Shown: positions 25,093 to 32,473 of the stretch, in pieces | How the letters are laid out: each line of letters opens with the position of its first letter | How positions within the stretch are numbered: the stretch's first letter is position 1 | Origin: Bacteriovorax sp. | Lineage (GTDB): Bacteria > Bdellovibrionota > Bacteriovoracia > Bacteriovoracales > Bacteriovoracaceae | Direction: 5' to 3' | Assembly: GCA_028710485.1 (NCBI GenBank) | Contig: JAQTTZ010000028.1 | Location: forward strand, 1 to 38,761 | Length of the DNA: 38,761 bases | Notes under the pieces: generated by a model | Seen by the model: only the letters and a program-made list of their open reading frames with translations | Told to the model about the DNA's origin: nothing | Databases searched by the model: none | Program-made: the position numbers and the translations under genes

Positions 25093-25566
25093 TCAATAAA
25101 TAAAAAGTTCTTTATAGGTCGTTTGCTTATCTGTTTCTCTTTTAAACTCTAACCCTTCTAGCTCAGCGACTACAATTTCTGCCGTGGTGTATACCTTATT
25201 TCCTTTAACCAAGTGACCACCAATTGTTTTTCCATCTTTATCAGAAGCTGCTAAATGAAGATGTACGCCATTCATACTTATGGTACCGGTTAAAGAAACA
25301 ATCTCCATTGGTCCCTTTAGAAACATTTCTTTGTTCTGATTAGCGGTCCGAAGATTAATACTGAGAAGACTTCCGACACAAGTAACGATACTTCCGGCCT
25401 TAATTTTTTTATCCTTTGCATAGTTTTCTAAGGCTAGCCGTAAATCTTCACCAGGTTTTAGCCTTAAAACATGAAACTTTACCTTATCTGTAATCCCTGA
25501 AAGATTCTGTCCATATGTGACGGAGCTGAAACAAATTATTATGAAAATGATATTTAGAATTCTCAC
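25093..25566 (-). CDS. Secreted PPC/DUF296-domain protein
   Basis: The 157-residue protein has a signal peptide (residues 1-19, ending TYGQ) followed by a PPC (plants and prokaryotes conserved, DUF296) domain covering the mature chain. The domain evidence is the LKPGEDLRLALENYAKD start, AGSIVTCVGSL, MEIVSLTGTIS, the paired histidines GVHLHLAASD with GGHL (metal-site pattern in bacterial PPC proteins) and VYTTAEIVV. PPC proteins are usually cytoplasmic trimers or AT-hook DNA binders, so a signal peptide points to a periplasmic job. Function unknown; a metal-binding role is inference. Confidence 0.85.
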   Translation of the reverse strand: MRILNIIFIIICFSSVTYGQNLSGITDKVKFHVLRLKPGEDLRLALENYAKDKKIKAGSIVTCVGSLLSINLRTANQNKEMFLKGPMEIVSLTGTISMNGVHLHLAASDKDGKTIGGHLVKGNKVYTTAEIVVAELEGLEFKRETDKQTTYKELFIY

Positions 25567-25637
25567 TGTGAATGCCTTGGTAAGGTTGAAATTTAAATCT
25601 ACCTTTTCAAACGCCTACAACGAAAAAAGTTAAAAAA

Positions 25638-25727
25638 TGGCGGAGAACATGGGATTCGAACCCACGATACGCTTTCACGTATACTCGCCTTCCAAGCGAG
25701 CGCATTAGACCACTCTGCCAATTCTCC
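25638..25727 (-). tRNA. tRNA-Ser (GGA anticodon)
   Basis: On the minus strand a 90-nt cloverleaf starts GGAGAATTGGCAGAGTGG and ends with an encoded CCA. The anticodon loop is TTGGAAG with anticodon GGA (serine UCC/UCU codons). A long variable arm (TATACGTGAAAGCGTA) as expected for tRNA-Ser precedes the T arm with GGTTCGAATCC. The acceptor stem GGAGAAT pairs with ATTCTCC allowing one wobble or mismatch. Confidence 0.96.
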
Positions 25728-25769
25728 GTAATAAATGCAAAAAAAATATCATATTTGCGATCGCTTCCG

Positions 25770-26255
25770 CTAGTTCTTATTGTAGTTTGTTCTTTTCTCT
25801 CGAAAAAAACTTGAGAGAAGCTTCGAACATTCAAAGTGACGAAGGCCACCGATGACCGGAAAGGCGTGATTGAGTTTCTGATCTTTATAAAAATTATAAT
25901 TTAAACTAAGTGAGCCGCCCTTGGGATCATAGGCGCCAAAATAAAGTGTTCCAATGCGAGCTTGAATCATCGCACTTAGGCACATTGGGCATGGTTCTAG
26001 TGTTACATATAATGAGCAATTTAATAATCGCCAATTGTTTAATTTTTTTGCAGCCTCAGTGATGGCCAAAATTTCAGCATGACCACAAGGGTTATAATTT
26101 TTTTCTTTTATATTATGACTTCGAGAAAGAATCGTTCCGCTGGAGTCAACCACAACTGCCCCTATAGGAACTTCATCTTGGCGATAAGCTTTTTCAGCTT
26201 CAATAAGAGCTTCATCCATTAACCAGAGTTGATCTTGAAAAATTGTATTAGACAT
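25770..26255 (-). CDS. tadA: tRNA-specific adenosine deaminase TadA
   Basis: Zinc enzyme that converts adenosine 34 to inosine in tRNA-Arg(ACG). From the ATG at 26255 the protein has 161 residues. Motifs are DEVPIGAVVVD, the HAE catalytic triplet in NPCGHAEILAI (about 52-62), the zinc cysteines in LEPCPMCLSAMI (about 86-97) and the tail segment VIGGLRHFECSKLL. The start is inside the end of the PilZ-like gene (8-base overlap), so the two are cotranscribed. tRNA-Ser lies 42 bases downstream. Confidence 0.96.
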   Translation of the reverse strand: MSNTIFQDQLWLMDEALIEAEKAYRQDEVPIGAVVVDSSGTILSRSHNIKEKNYNPCGHAEILAITEAAKKLNNWRLLNCSLYVTLEPCPMCLSAMIQARIGTLYFGAYDPKGGSLSLNYNFYKDQKLNHAFPVIGGLRHFECSKLLSSFFREKRTNYNKN

Positions 26256-26967
26256 GGGCAAATTTCAATTTACGTTTACTGTGTTTTTCTTTTTTCCATA
26301 AGCGGACCAATTGTATATACCGCTTTTTATTTGATCGGCTATCGAATTTAAACATTACACCATAAATAAGAGGCCTTCCTATCAAGTCACGTCGCTTGCT
26401 CATTACCTGACCGCGAAGACTCACTGAAATATCATCAACCTTGGCATTGATAATAATTTCATCTCCCAACTTCACTTCTTCAAAGAGCGCAACACATCCT
26501 GCAAATCTTCTCAGGTCGGTCAGGCGAGCATCATATTCTAAGTCCACTGATTTAACTTTAATTCGTAAATCATCTCGATAGCGAAAATCATATTCCCACC
26601 AACTGACACGCGGATAATAGATAGGTGAAGACAGGATATACATTTTCAAGATCAGGATCAGGCAGGAAACTAGATACAAGATCCCAATATGAGAGTGATG
26701 AACCACAAAAAACTGTTCGTTGATTTTAAAAAGAATGTAAAGAAAGAGAATCGTTGAGAATGTCCAGTAGGTGTAATAGCGATGCTTAATTGTTTTATAA
26801 TAGGGCGTAGAAAAGTATAGGAAAAATAAAAGTCTCACTCCTAATCTGAATTTTGGACCTGCAACAATTTCTGTCATAATCGCTAAATGAATAAAAAAGA
26901 ATAAAGCTTTAAGTAAAAACTTGATCGTTTTGGTTTCTGATTTAAAGCTATGCTCAATACTTTCCAT
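26248..26967 (-). CDS. Membrane protein with degenerate PilZ-like domain
   Basis: The 239-residue protein has about four membrane helices in residues 20-125, then a cytoplasmic domain. That domain begins YRDDLRIKVKS (about 146-156), an RxxxR motif of the kind that binds cyclic di-GMP in PilZ proteins. It continues DLRRFAGCVALFEE, LGDEIIINAKV, LRGQVMSKR and IYGVMFKFD, a beta-barrel pattern matching PilZ. The second motif (DxSxxG) is degenerate, so c-di-GMP binding is uncertain. The C-terminus is strongly basic. It is coupled to tadA; no functional link is obvious. Confidence 0.65.
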   Translation of the reverse strand: MESIEHSFKSETKTIKFLLKALFFFIHLAIMTEIVAGPKFRLGVRLLFFLYFSTPYYKTIKHRYYTYWTFSTILFLYILFKINEQFFVVHHSHIGILYLVSCLILILKMYILSSPIYYPRVSWWEYDFRYRDDLRIKVKSVDLEYDARLTDLRRFAGCVALFEEVKLGDEIIINAKVDDISVSLRGQVMSKRRDLIGRPLIYGVMFKFDSRSNKKRYIQLVRLWKKEKHSKRKLKFAHV

Positions 26968-27020
26968 ATTCTTAGATTAGTTCATTTTCTGATTTAATCA
27001 ACGAGTGGATAAATGTAATC

Positions 27021-27050
27021 TTGACAAAATATATACTTGATTTTTTAACT
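27021..27050 (+). promoter_or_regulatory. Candidate sigma70 promoter of the outer-membrane barrel gene
   Basis: A perfect -35 TTGACA at 27021-27026 is followed 17-18 bases later by TTTAAC or TTAACT (27044-27050). A leader of about 55 bases then leads to AAGGAAGG and the ATG at 27110. The -10 is weak, the -35 strong. Confidence 0.5.
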
Positions 27051-27109
27051 TATCTGCCTAATCATTTTCGGAATAGATTGTCTTATTACTATTTACTAAA
27101 GGAAGGATT

Positions 27110-28267
27110 ATGAAGAAATTGCTAATTGTCACAGCCTTAGCTGCTACGTCTACTGTAGCATCGGCTTTTGACTACAAGTTTAACGTTGAAGGTCGTGCTG
27201 ACTTCGTTAATGCTAACGTTAAATCAACTGCACAAACTACTGGTGTAGAAACATCTGAAAAGTACAACAACTTTTCAAACAACCTTATTCGTTTAAACAT
27301 GATGGGGACTGTCAACGAAAATCTTTCTTATAGATTCCGTTATAGATTTGCAAAAGAAGCTGCTAACCCTGTTTCTACAAACACAAGTGGAACTAGTGGT
27401 GCAACAACCGCAAGAGAAATCACAAATACGACTCAAGTTGATTATCTTTACATTGACCACAAAAACTCACTTTTCACAACTCGTTTTGGAAAACAAAACT
27501 GGAATGGATTTTCTTACGGACGTGAAGGTATCGTTTCTGGAACAGATGTATTTCTAGTTTCTCAAGCGGCTGCTAACTACAAATCAGCTTTTGGATCTGA
27601 CTACCGTTATGGTGTAACAGCAATGTTCAAGTTCATGGACACAAACACTCTTGACCTGGCTATTTCTAACCCAAATACAACTGTTACAGACATAACTGGA
27701 ACTGAAGTTAAAAATACTGGTCTAGCTTACGGCGCGTTCTATACTGGTTCATTCATGAACAAGCTAGTTCAACCAATTTTAGCTTACCAACTTGCTAAGC
27801 AAAATTCAGACGCAGACCACACAACTCCAGCGTCAAGAACTCAAGATGTAAACTACACTATGTGGAACGCGGGTTTAAGATCAGAAGTGGCTGGCGCGAT
27901 TATCGACGCTGACTATAAAGAGTTGAAAAAACCGAATAGAAATACTTCTGCAACTACAACTGCTGCTAACAAAGAACAAAAAACTAAATCTATCTATGCT
28001 AACGTTGCTTACGCTGTTGGTGATTTTACTCCGATTGCTACTTATATTAATGATAAATACACTACAGAAGACAATGCCACTGCTGCAAATGCTAACTTCA
28101 AAAGAAACTCTTTTGCTGTTGGTACTTATTGGAGACCAATGTCAGATGTTAACTTTCGTTACCACTTAATGGTTACAAACGCTGTAACTAAGTACGAAGG
28201 AACTTTTGCTACAAATACAAAAGTTAACGATACAAAAGTTTATTTCGGTTTCAAAGCAGACATCTAA
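27110..28267 (+). CDS. Outer-membrane beta-barrel protein (porin-like)
   Basis: The 385-residue protein has a signal peptide (MKKLLIVTALAATSTVASA, cut near residue 19) and a mature chain of alternating amphipathic strands, Asn/Thr/Ala/Tyr-rich, with no cysteine. Typical segments are NLIRLNMMGTVNENLSYRFRYRF, YLYIDHKNSLFTTRFGKQNW and FAVGTYWRPMSDVNFRYHL. It ends with a strand TKVYFGFKADI; the terminal residue is Ile, not the usual Phe. This fits a porin of about 16 strands. Substrate cannot be read from the sequence. The next gene downstream is pstS, so phosphate or another anion is possible, but a terminator separates them. Codon use looks optimised and the ribosome site is strong, so it may be abundant. 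Confidence 0.8.
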   Translation: MKKLLIVTALAATSTVASAFDYKFNVEGRADFVNANVKSTAQTTGVETSEKYNNFSNNLIRLNMMGTVNENLSYRFRYRFAKEAANPVSTNTSGTSGATTAREITNTTQVDYLYIDHKNSLFTTRFGKQNWNGFSYGREGIVSGTDVFLVSQAAANYKSAFGSDYRYGVTAMFKFMDTNTLDLAISNPNTTVTDITGTEVKNTGLAYGAFYTGSFMNKLVQPILAYQLAKQNSDADHTTPASRTQDVNYTMWNAGLRSEVAGAIIDADYKELKKPNRNTSATTTAANKEQKTKSIYANVAYAVGDFTPIATYINDKYTTEDNATAANANFKRNSFAVGTYWRPMSDVNFRYHLMVTNAVTKYEGTFATNTKVNDTKVYFGFKADI

Positions 28268-28296
28268 TTTTTCAATAAATTATTGTTTAATAATAA

Positions 28297-28321
28297 AGAA
28301 GGGCCTTCGGGCCCTTTTTTT
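28297..28321 (+). terminator. Rho-independent terminator after the barrel gene
   Basis: AAGGGCC, a TTCG tetraloop and GGCCCTT are followed by T7. This very stable hairpin lies 30 bases past the stop. Confidence 0.95.
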
Positions 28322-28450
28322 ATGTTCCCACTCAAGTCTTATAACTTAAAACTATCACTTTCTTCATCCTAACAAAAATCTAACGATACAATCCCCAACA
28401 ACTTTCATAAGATCCCCTCAATGTCATTCATGTACACAGAGAGGTTTTAC

Positions 28451-29443
28451 GTGTTAAAAAAATTATTGATGTTTCTTCTTATGTCTATGTCTCTTAGCCT
28501 TTTTGCTGCTCAAAAGATTAATGGTGCAGGCGCTACATTTCCTTATCCAATATACTCAAAGTGGTTCTCGGAATATCAAAAGACTCACAACGATGTCCAA
28601 TTTAACTATCAGTCGATCGGAAGCGGTGGAGGAATTAAGCAAGTTCTCGCACAAACTGTAGACTTCGGAGCAACAGATGCTCCAATGACAGACGAAGAAT
28701 TAAAATCGGCCAAAACTCCAATTCGTCACATCCCAACTGTGCTTGGTGCAGTTGTAGTAGCTTTTAATGCTAAGGGAATTGATACTGGCTTAAAACTAGA
28801 TGGTGAAACACTTTCAAATGTTTTTCTTGGAAAAATTACGAAGTGGAACGATGCTGCTATAGCAAAGTTAAACCCAAAAGCTAAACTTCCAGCTACTGAT
28901 ATCTTAGTAGTAAGAAGATCAGATGGCTCTGGAACAACTGCTGTTTTCTCAACTTTCCTAGCTGAAGTTTCTAAAGAGTGGAAAGATAAAGTTGGTGCTG
29001 GAAAAAATATTAACTGGCCGGCAGGAATTGGCGCTAAAGGTAACGAAGGTGTTACTTCTATGATCGCTCAAACTGACGGTGCTATTGGATACGTTGAACT
29101 TGCATACGCAATCAACAGCAAGCTTGCTACAGCCTCGATTAAAAATAAAAAAGGTGAGTTCGTAGCAGCTTCAGTTGATTCAATTTCTAAATCAGCTACT
29201 TCTGTAAAAGATGTTAGCGGTGATTTAAGAATTTCTGTTATCAATGCTGACGGAAAAGGTGTGTATCCAATTTCTTCTTTCACATGGATCCTTCTTCCTG
29301 AAAATGCAGCCTCTGCTCCTTTAAAAGAAGTCAAAGCATTCTTAGGATGGGCTTTAAAGGACGGACAAAAATTTGCTGCTGAACTTCACTATGCTCCATT
29401 GCCAAAAAAGATGGCAGACGCATTAATTAAAACGATTAAATAA
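28451..29443 (+). CDS. pstS: Phosphate ABC transporter substrate-binding protein PstS
   Basis: Periplasmic phosphate receptor. I start at the GTG at 28451, preceded by GAGAGG, which yields 330 residues with a signal peptide cut at LFAAQ. An upstream ATG at 28421 would add 10 residues ahead of it. Motifs are INGAGATFPYPIYSKWF, NYQSIGSGGGIKQ (phosphate contacts), DFGATDAPM, RRSDGSGTTAVF (Arg-Ser-Asp-Gly-Ser-Gly) and NEGVTSMI. These are diagnostic of PstS. The pstCAB genes are not in the window; the next gene is on the opposite strand, so the transporter is split or the gene is solitary. Confidence 0.97.
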   Translation: MLKKLLMFLLMSMSLSLFAAQKINGAGATFPYPIYSKWFSEYQKTHNDVQFNYQSIGSGGGIKQVLAQTVDFGATDAPMTDEELKSAKTPIRHIPTVLGAVVVAFNAKGIDTGLKLDGETLSNVFLGKITKWNDAAIAKLNPKAKLPATDILVVRRSDGSGTTAVFSTFLAEVSKEWKDKVGAGKNINWPAGIGAKGNEGVTSMIAQTDGAIGYVELAYAINSKLATASIKNKKGEFVAASVDSISKSATSVKDVSGDLRISVINADGKGVYPISSFTWILLPENAASAPLKEVKAFLGWALKDGQKFAAELHYAPLPKKMADALIKTIK

Positions 29444-29473
29444 TTTCTCTGACCGATTCTCTATCCTTGAAGG

Positions 29474-29517
29474 AGCCCGAATACTTTAATTAACGAAAGT
29501 GTTCGGGCTTTTTTATT
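29474..29517 (+). terminator. Rho-independent terminator after pstS
   Basis: AGCCCGAATACTTT pairs with AAAGTGTTCGGGCT (14 bp, one GU pair) around an 8-base loop, followed by a T-rich run (29509-29517). It sits 30 bases past pstS and directly before the end of the convergent permease gene. Confidence 0.92.
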
Positions 29518-29519
29518 CC

Positions 29520-30254
29520 TTAGAACCAAATTAATTTTAACATTAAAAGAACAACAATCAGAGTGAGCATCGGACGAATAATTTTCGTGATATTTTTTGT
29601 GGCATAAGTAGCACCGATAAAGGATCCAACAACCATTCCCGTCGACATGATAAAACCTTCTTTCCAATGAACATATCCATTATGAGAATATGTCATGAGT
29701 GCCGTCGTTGCTGAAAAAGTGTTGGCCATTTTTGAAATGGCGATAGAAGGAAGCAGGGGATAACCTGTCCCTAAAAATAATCCAAGGAACATAAAAGTTC
29801 CACCACCTGGTCCGAAAAAACCATCATAAAAGCCACTGCTAAAAGCTGAAAGAAAAAAAATGAAGTAGTGGGGTTTTACAAAATCTTCGCGTTCTTTAAA
29901 AAACCGGTCGCGATTCCAGACGATATATAAAATAACTGGACACATGACTAATAACAAATAACGGAAAAAATCTTTTGGGACAAATGGCGCTAAGGAACTA
30001 CCGAAAAAAGATCCTCCGGCACAAACAAGACAAAAAGAGAGACCTTCTTTCCAGCGCAAATGGCCTTTTTTTGCATAAACAATTAAGGCAATCAATGCCC
30101 CTGTAGAACCGACAATTTTATTTGTGCCAATGGCATGGGCCCCCGGAGCAATGGCAATTGAAAGAGTGGGAAGAGAAATTAAACCACCGCCTCCAACAAT
30201 GGAATCTACTAGTCCAGTAAGAAAGCCCATAAAGCTCAATAGAAATTGATTCAT
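29520..30254 (-). CDS. TSUP (TauE/SafE) family membrane permease
   Basis: Polytopic inner-membrane protein of the 4-toluene sulfonate uptake permease family; members export or import sulfite, sulfoacetate and related anions. The 244-residue product (from ATG 30254; a TTG at 30290 would add 12 residues) has about eight helices in two repeats. The repeated signatures are GLVDSIVGGGGLISLPTL (about 10-27) and GFYDGFFGPGGGTFMF (about 142-157), both family hallmarks with paired Gly/Pro. The substrate cannot be assigned. It is convergent with pstS. No good ribosome site is visible. Confidence 0.92.
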   Translation of the reverse strand: MNQFLLSFMGFLTGLVDSIVGGGGLISLPTLSIAIAPGAHAIGTNKIVGSTGALIALIVYAKKGHLRWKEGLSFCLVCAGGSFFGSSLAPFVPKDFFRYLLLVMCPVILYIVWNRDRFFKEREDFVKPHYFIFFLSAFSSGFYDGFFGPGGGTFMFLGLFLGTGYPLLPSIAISKMANTFSATTALMTYSHNGYVHWKEGFIMSTGMVVGSFIGATYATKNITKIIRPMLTLIVVLLMLKLIWF

Positions 30255-30336
30255 GCAAGTGACGCTACATTGATTAATTCCATTTTTCAATTAGCATTAA
30301 ACTGTTTTCCATCACGGCCTTAGTTCACTAAAATCC

Positions 30337-30519
30337 TCACTTCAGTACTAATCTTTTTAAATTTCTACGAGGTCGGCTTTTCCTAATTGACCTAACTAGC
30401 CCATGCCATTGCCTTGTTTTTTTAAGCTGGTTAAACAAAACCCCACGAGTCAGCAACTGCTTTTCGCGATAGATTCCTTTTGAAAACAAGTAATCTTGAA
30501 GACTATTTCTATCAAGCAT
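30337..30519 (-). CDS. Short basic hypothetical protein
   Basis: A 60-residue open frame from ATG at 30519 (a TTG one codon upstream is possible) lies in the gap between the permease and the helicase. The product is Lys/Arg-rich, most so at the end (SIRKSRPRRNLKRLVLK), and has no signal or membrane segment, so nucleic-acid binding is conceivable. No clear ribosome site is present; a tandem ATGCTTG repeat overlaps the start. It could equally be chance. No family recognised. Confidence 0.3.
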   Translation of the reverse strand: MLDRNSLQDYLFSKGIYREKQLLTRGVLFNQLKKTRQWHGLVRSIRKSRPRRNLKRLVLK

Positions 30520-30631
30520 CAAGCATTATATTGAATATTACTATGAAAGATCTTCACACCTAAAATGCTAGTTGCATGAGCCTTTGAAAGATTGTAGTTT
30601 GGCTAAAAAATTCAACCCCTAGGTTATACAC

Positions 30632-31906
30632 ATGCCTTCTAAAAAAACGTCCCTGTCTTTTGCTGATCTAAAATTAATTGAACCTCTAAATCTTGCTCTA
30701 GCTGAAGCTGGATATACTCACCCGACACCAATTCAGGCTGAAGCAATTCCGTCTTTGCTTGAAGGAAAAGATTTACTGGGTTGTGCTCAAACAGGAACTG
30801 GCAAAACTGCTGCCTTTGCTCTTCCAATTTTACACCGCTTAGTTGAATCAAATAAAAAAGCACTTCCTAAGCATACTCGCGTGCTGCTATTAACCCCAAC
30901 CAGAGAACTTGCAATTCAAGTTCACGAAAGTTTTGCGACCTATGGAAAAAATTTACACTTAAAATATGCTGTTGTTTACGGTGGTGTTGGACAAACTCCA
31001 CAAGTAAAAGCTCTCTCTCATGGTGTTGATGTTTTAGTCGCAACTCCTGGGCGATTAATGGATTTAATTGAACAAGGTTTTATTAAATTAACTGGCCTCG
31101 AAGTTTTTGTTTTAGATGAAGCTGACCGCATGTTGGACATGGGATTCATTCACGATATTAAAAAAGTTTTAAAACTTCTTCCCCCCAAAAGACATAATCT
31201 CTTTTTCTCTGCAACGATGCCCCCTGATATTGAAAAACTTGCAAACTCTATTTTAATTAATCCAGTGAGAGTCGAGGTCACTCCCGTTTCTTCTACGGCA
31301 GAGTTAATTTCTCAAACCGTCATGTTTGTCGACCGCGAAAATAAACGCCCATTGCTAAAACATATTTTGCAAGACCCAAAATTAAAACGCGTTATTGTTT
31401 TTTCTCGTACAAAACATGGTGCAAATAAAATTGTCGACTATCTTGGAACAGCTGGAATTATCGCCGAAGCCATCCATGGCAATAAGTCTCAAAGCGCAAG
31501 GCAGCGCGCACTTGAAAATTTTCGTTCAGGTCAAACTCGCGTCTTAATCGCCACAGATATAGCCGCTCGTGGAATCGATATCGACGAGATTAGCCACGTA
31601 ATCAACTACGACCTACCCAATGAAAGCGAAAGCTATGTCCACCGCATAGGAAGAACCGCGAGGGCCGGAGCCAGTGGGGTAGCTATTTCATTTTGTGATG
31701 CTGAAGAAAAAGTTTTTTTGAAAGATATAGAAAAATTAATCGGAAAACGAATTCCATTAGTTGAAGAGCAACCTTTCCATTCTCAAGTCGTTGTTGAAAG
31801 TAAATTATTGTCTGCAGGAAGGGCAAAAACTCTAATTGATGGCCGAAATAATCGACCTAACAGCTCGTTTAGACGGGGAAATCGCAATATTTCTAAAAAG
31901 AAGTAA
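30632..31906 (+). CDS. rhlE: DEAD-box RNA helicase (RhlE-like)
   Basis: ATP-dependent RNA helicase that acts in ribosome assembly or RNA decay. The 424-residue protein carries all motifs: Q motif THPTPIQAEAIP, motif I AQTGTGKTAAF, Ia PTRELA, Ib TPGR, II VLDEADRML, III SAT, IV IVFSRTKHGANK, V ATDIAARGIDID and VI HRIGRTARAG. The tail of about 45 residues is basic and Arg/Asn-rich (RRGNRNISKKK), as in RhlE. It is followed by the RRM gene, so the pair may work on structured RNA. No strong Shine-Dalgarno; a TTATAC box lies just upstream of the ATG. The symbol reflects subfamily likeness, not orthology proven here. Confidence 0.93.
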   Translation: MPSKKTSLSFADLKLIEPLNLALAEAGYTHPTPIQAEAIPSLLEGKDLLGCAQTGTGKTAAFALPILHRLVESNKKALPKHTRVLLLTPTRELAIQVHESFATYGKNLHLKYAVVYGGVGQTPQVKALSHGVDVLVATPGRLMDLIEQGFIKLTGLEVFVLDEADRMLDMGFIHDIKKVLKLLPPKRHNLFFSATMPPDIEKLANSILINPVRVEVTPVSSTAELISQTVMFVDRENKRPLLKHILQDPKLKRVIVFSRTKHGANKIVDYLGTAGIIAEAIHGNKSQSARQRALENFRSGQTRVLIATDIAARGIDIDEISHVINYDLPNESESYVHRIGRTARAGASGVAISFCDAEEKVFLKDIEKLIGKRIPLVEEQPFHSQVVVESKLLSAGRAKTLIDGRNNRPNSSFRRGNRNISKKK

Positions 31907-31912
31907 AAACAG

Positions 31913-32031
31913 TGGTATTATGAAATGCACTCTGTTAGGGTGCAGTAGAAACAATGTACGTCGTCTTTAAGATTAGTGGTCACCAGTTCGGCTCTCCTCT
32001 TTAGCGGCTCCCTAGCCTTAAGGAGGTAATT
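31913..32031 (+). promoter_or_regulatory. Candidate extended -10 promoter and structured leader of the RRM gene
   Basis: TGGTATTAT (31913-31921) fits an extended -10 element. A leader of about 100 bases follows, with a hairpin GCACTC/GGGTGC (31928-31944), a TGGTCACCA dyad and a TCCTCTTT run that can partly pair with the strong AAGGAGG ribosome site before the ATG at 32032. Long leaders that sequester the ribosome site are typical of cold-shock RNA-binding genes. No structure was computed. Confidence 0.4.
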
Positions 32032-32364
32032 ATGGGTAGAAAACTTTATGTCGGAAATCTTCCGTACTCAGCTAACGATCAATTATTAAGAGACAAATTC
32101 TCAGAAGTGGGAACTGTTGACTCTGCAAAAGTTATCACTGACCGTGATACTGGTAGATCAAAAGGTTTCGGATTTATCGAAATGTCATCTGAAGAAGAAG
32201 CTGAAGAAGCAATCAGCAAATTCAATGGTACAGATTACGATGGTCGCGCAATGACTGTATCTGAAGCAAAACCAATGACTCCAAATGATTCACGTGGTGG
32301 ATCTGGCGGCGGATCACGTGGTGGATTCGGCGGCGGCGGCGGTGGCGGAAGAAACCGTTACTAA
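32032..32364 (+). CDS. RRM-domain RNA-binding protein with Gly-rich tail
   Basis: The 110-residue protein consists of one RNA recognition motif (about 4-80) and a Gly/Arg/Ser-rich tail. RNP2 is KLYVGNL (4-10) and RNP1 is KGFGFIEM (about 44-51), with the aromatic residues that stack on RNA. The layout matches bacterial Rbp proteins of cyanobacteria and proteobacteria that are induced by cold and act as RNA chaperones. The Gly-rich tail (SRGGFGGGGGGGRNRY) may add low-complexity RNA contacts. It lies downstream of a DEAD-box gene but has its own leader and terminator. Confidence 0.95.
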   Translation: MGRKLYVGNLPYSANDQLLRDKFSEVGTVDSAKVITDRDTGRSKGFGFIEMSSEEEAEEAISKFNGTDYDGRAMTVSEAKPMTPNDSRGGSGGGSRGGFGGGGGGGRNRY

Positions 32365-32395
32365 GTCTAAACCAATCAAAAATTAGTTTAAATAG

Positions 32396-32423
32396 AGGGC
32401 TGTCGAATGACGGCCCTTTTTTT
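32396..32423 (+). terminator. Rho-independent terminator after the RRM gene
   Basis: AGGGCTGTC pairs with GACGGCCCT (9 bp, one GU) around GAAT, followed by T7. It is located 31 bases past the stop. Confidence 0.92.
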
Positions 32424-32473
32424 ATCTAAAATACAATTACGATCCCAATTCTTTTTATGAAGGCTCAAATAAT

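Noticed and set aside
25607..25849. Open frame of 80 codons covering tRNA-Ser and the tadA end
   Set aside because: It lies across a tRNA and the real tadA frame; no ribosome site.
28330..28450. Possible Pho box upstream of pstS
   Set aside because: CTATCAC-TTTC-TTCATCC and CTTTCAT/TGTCAT are too degenerate or wrongly spaced for the 11-base direct repeat.
32280..32364. The Gly-rich RRM protein as recent transfer from a eukaryote
   Set aside because: Single-RRM proteins with Gly-rich tails are established in several bacterial groups, so no transfer is needed.
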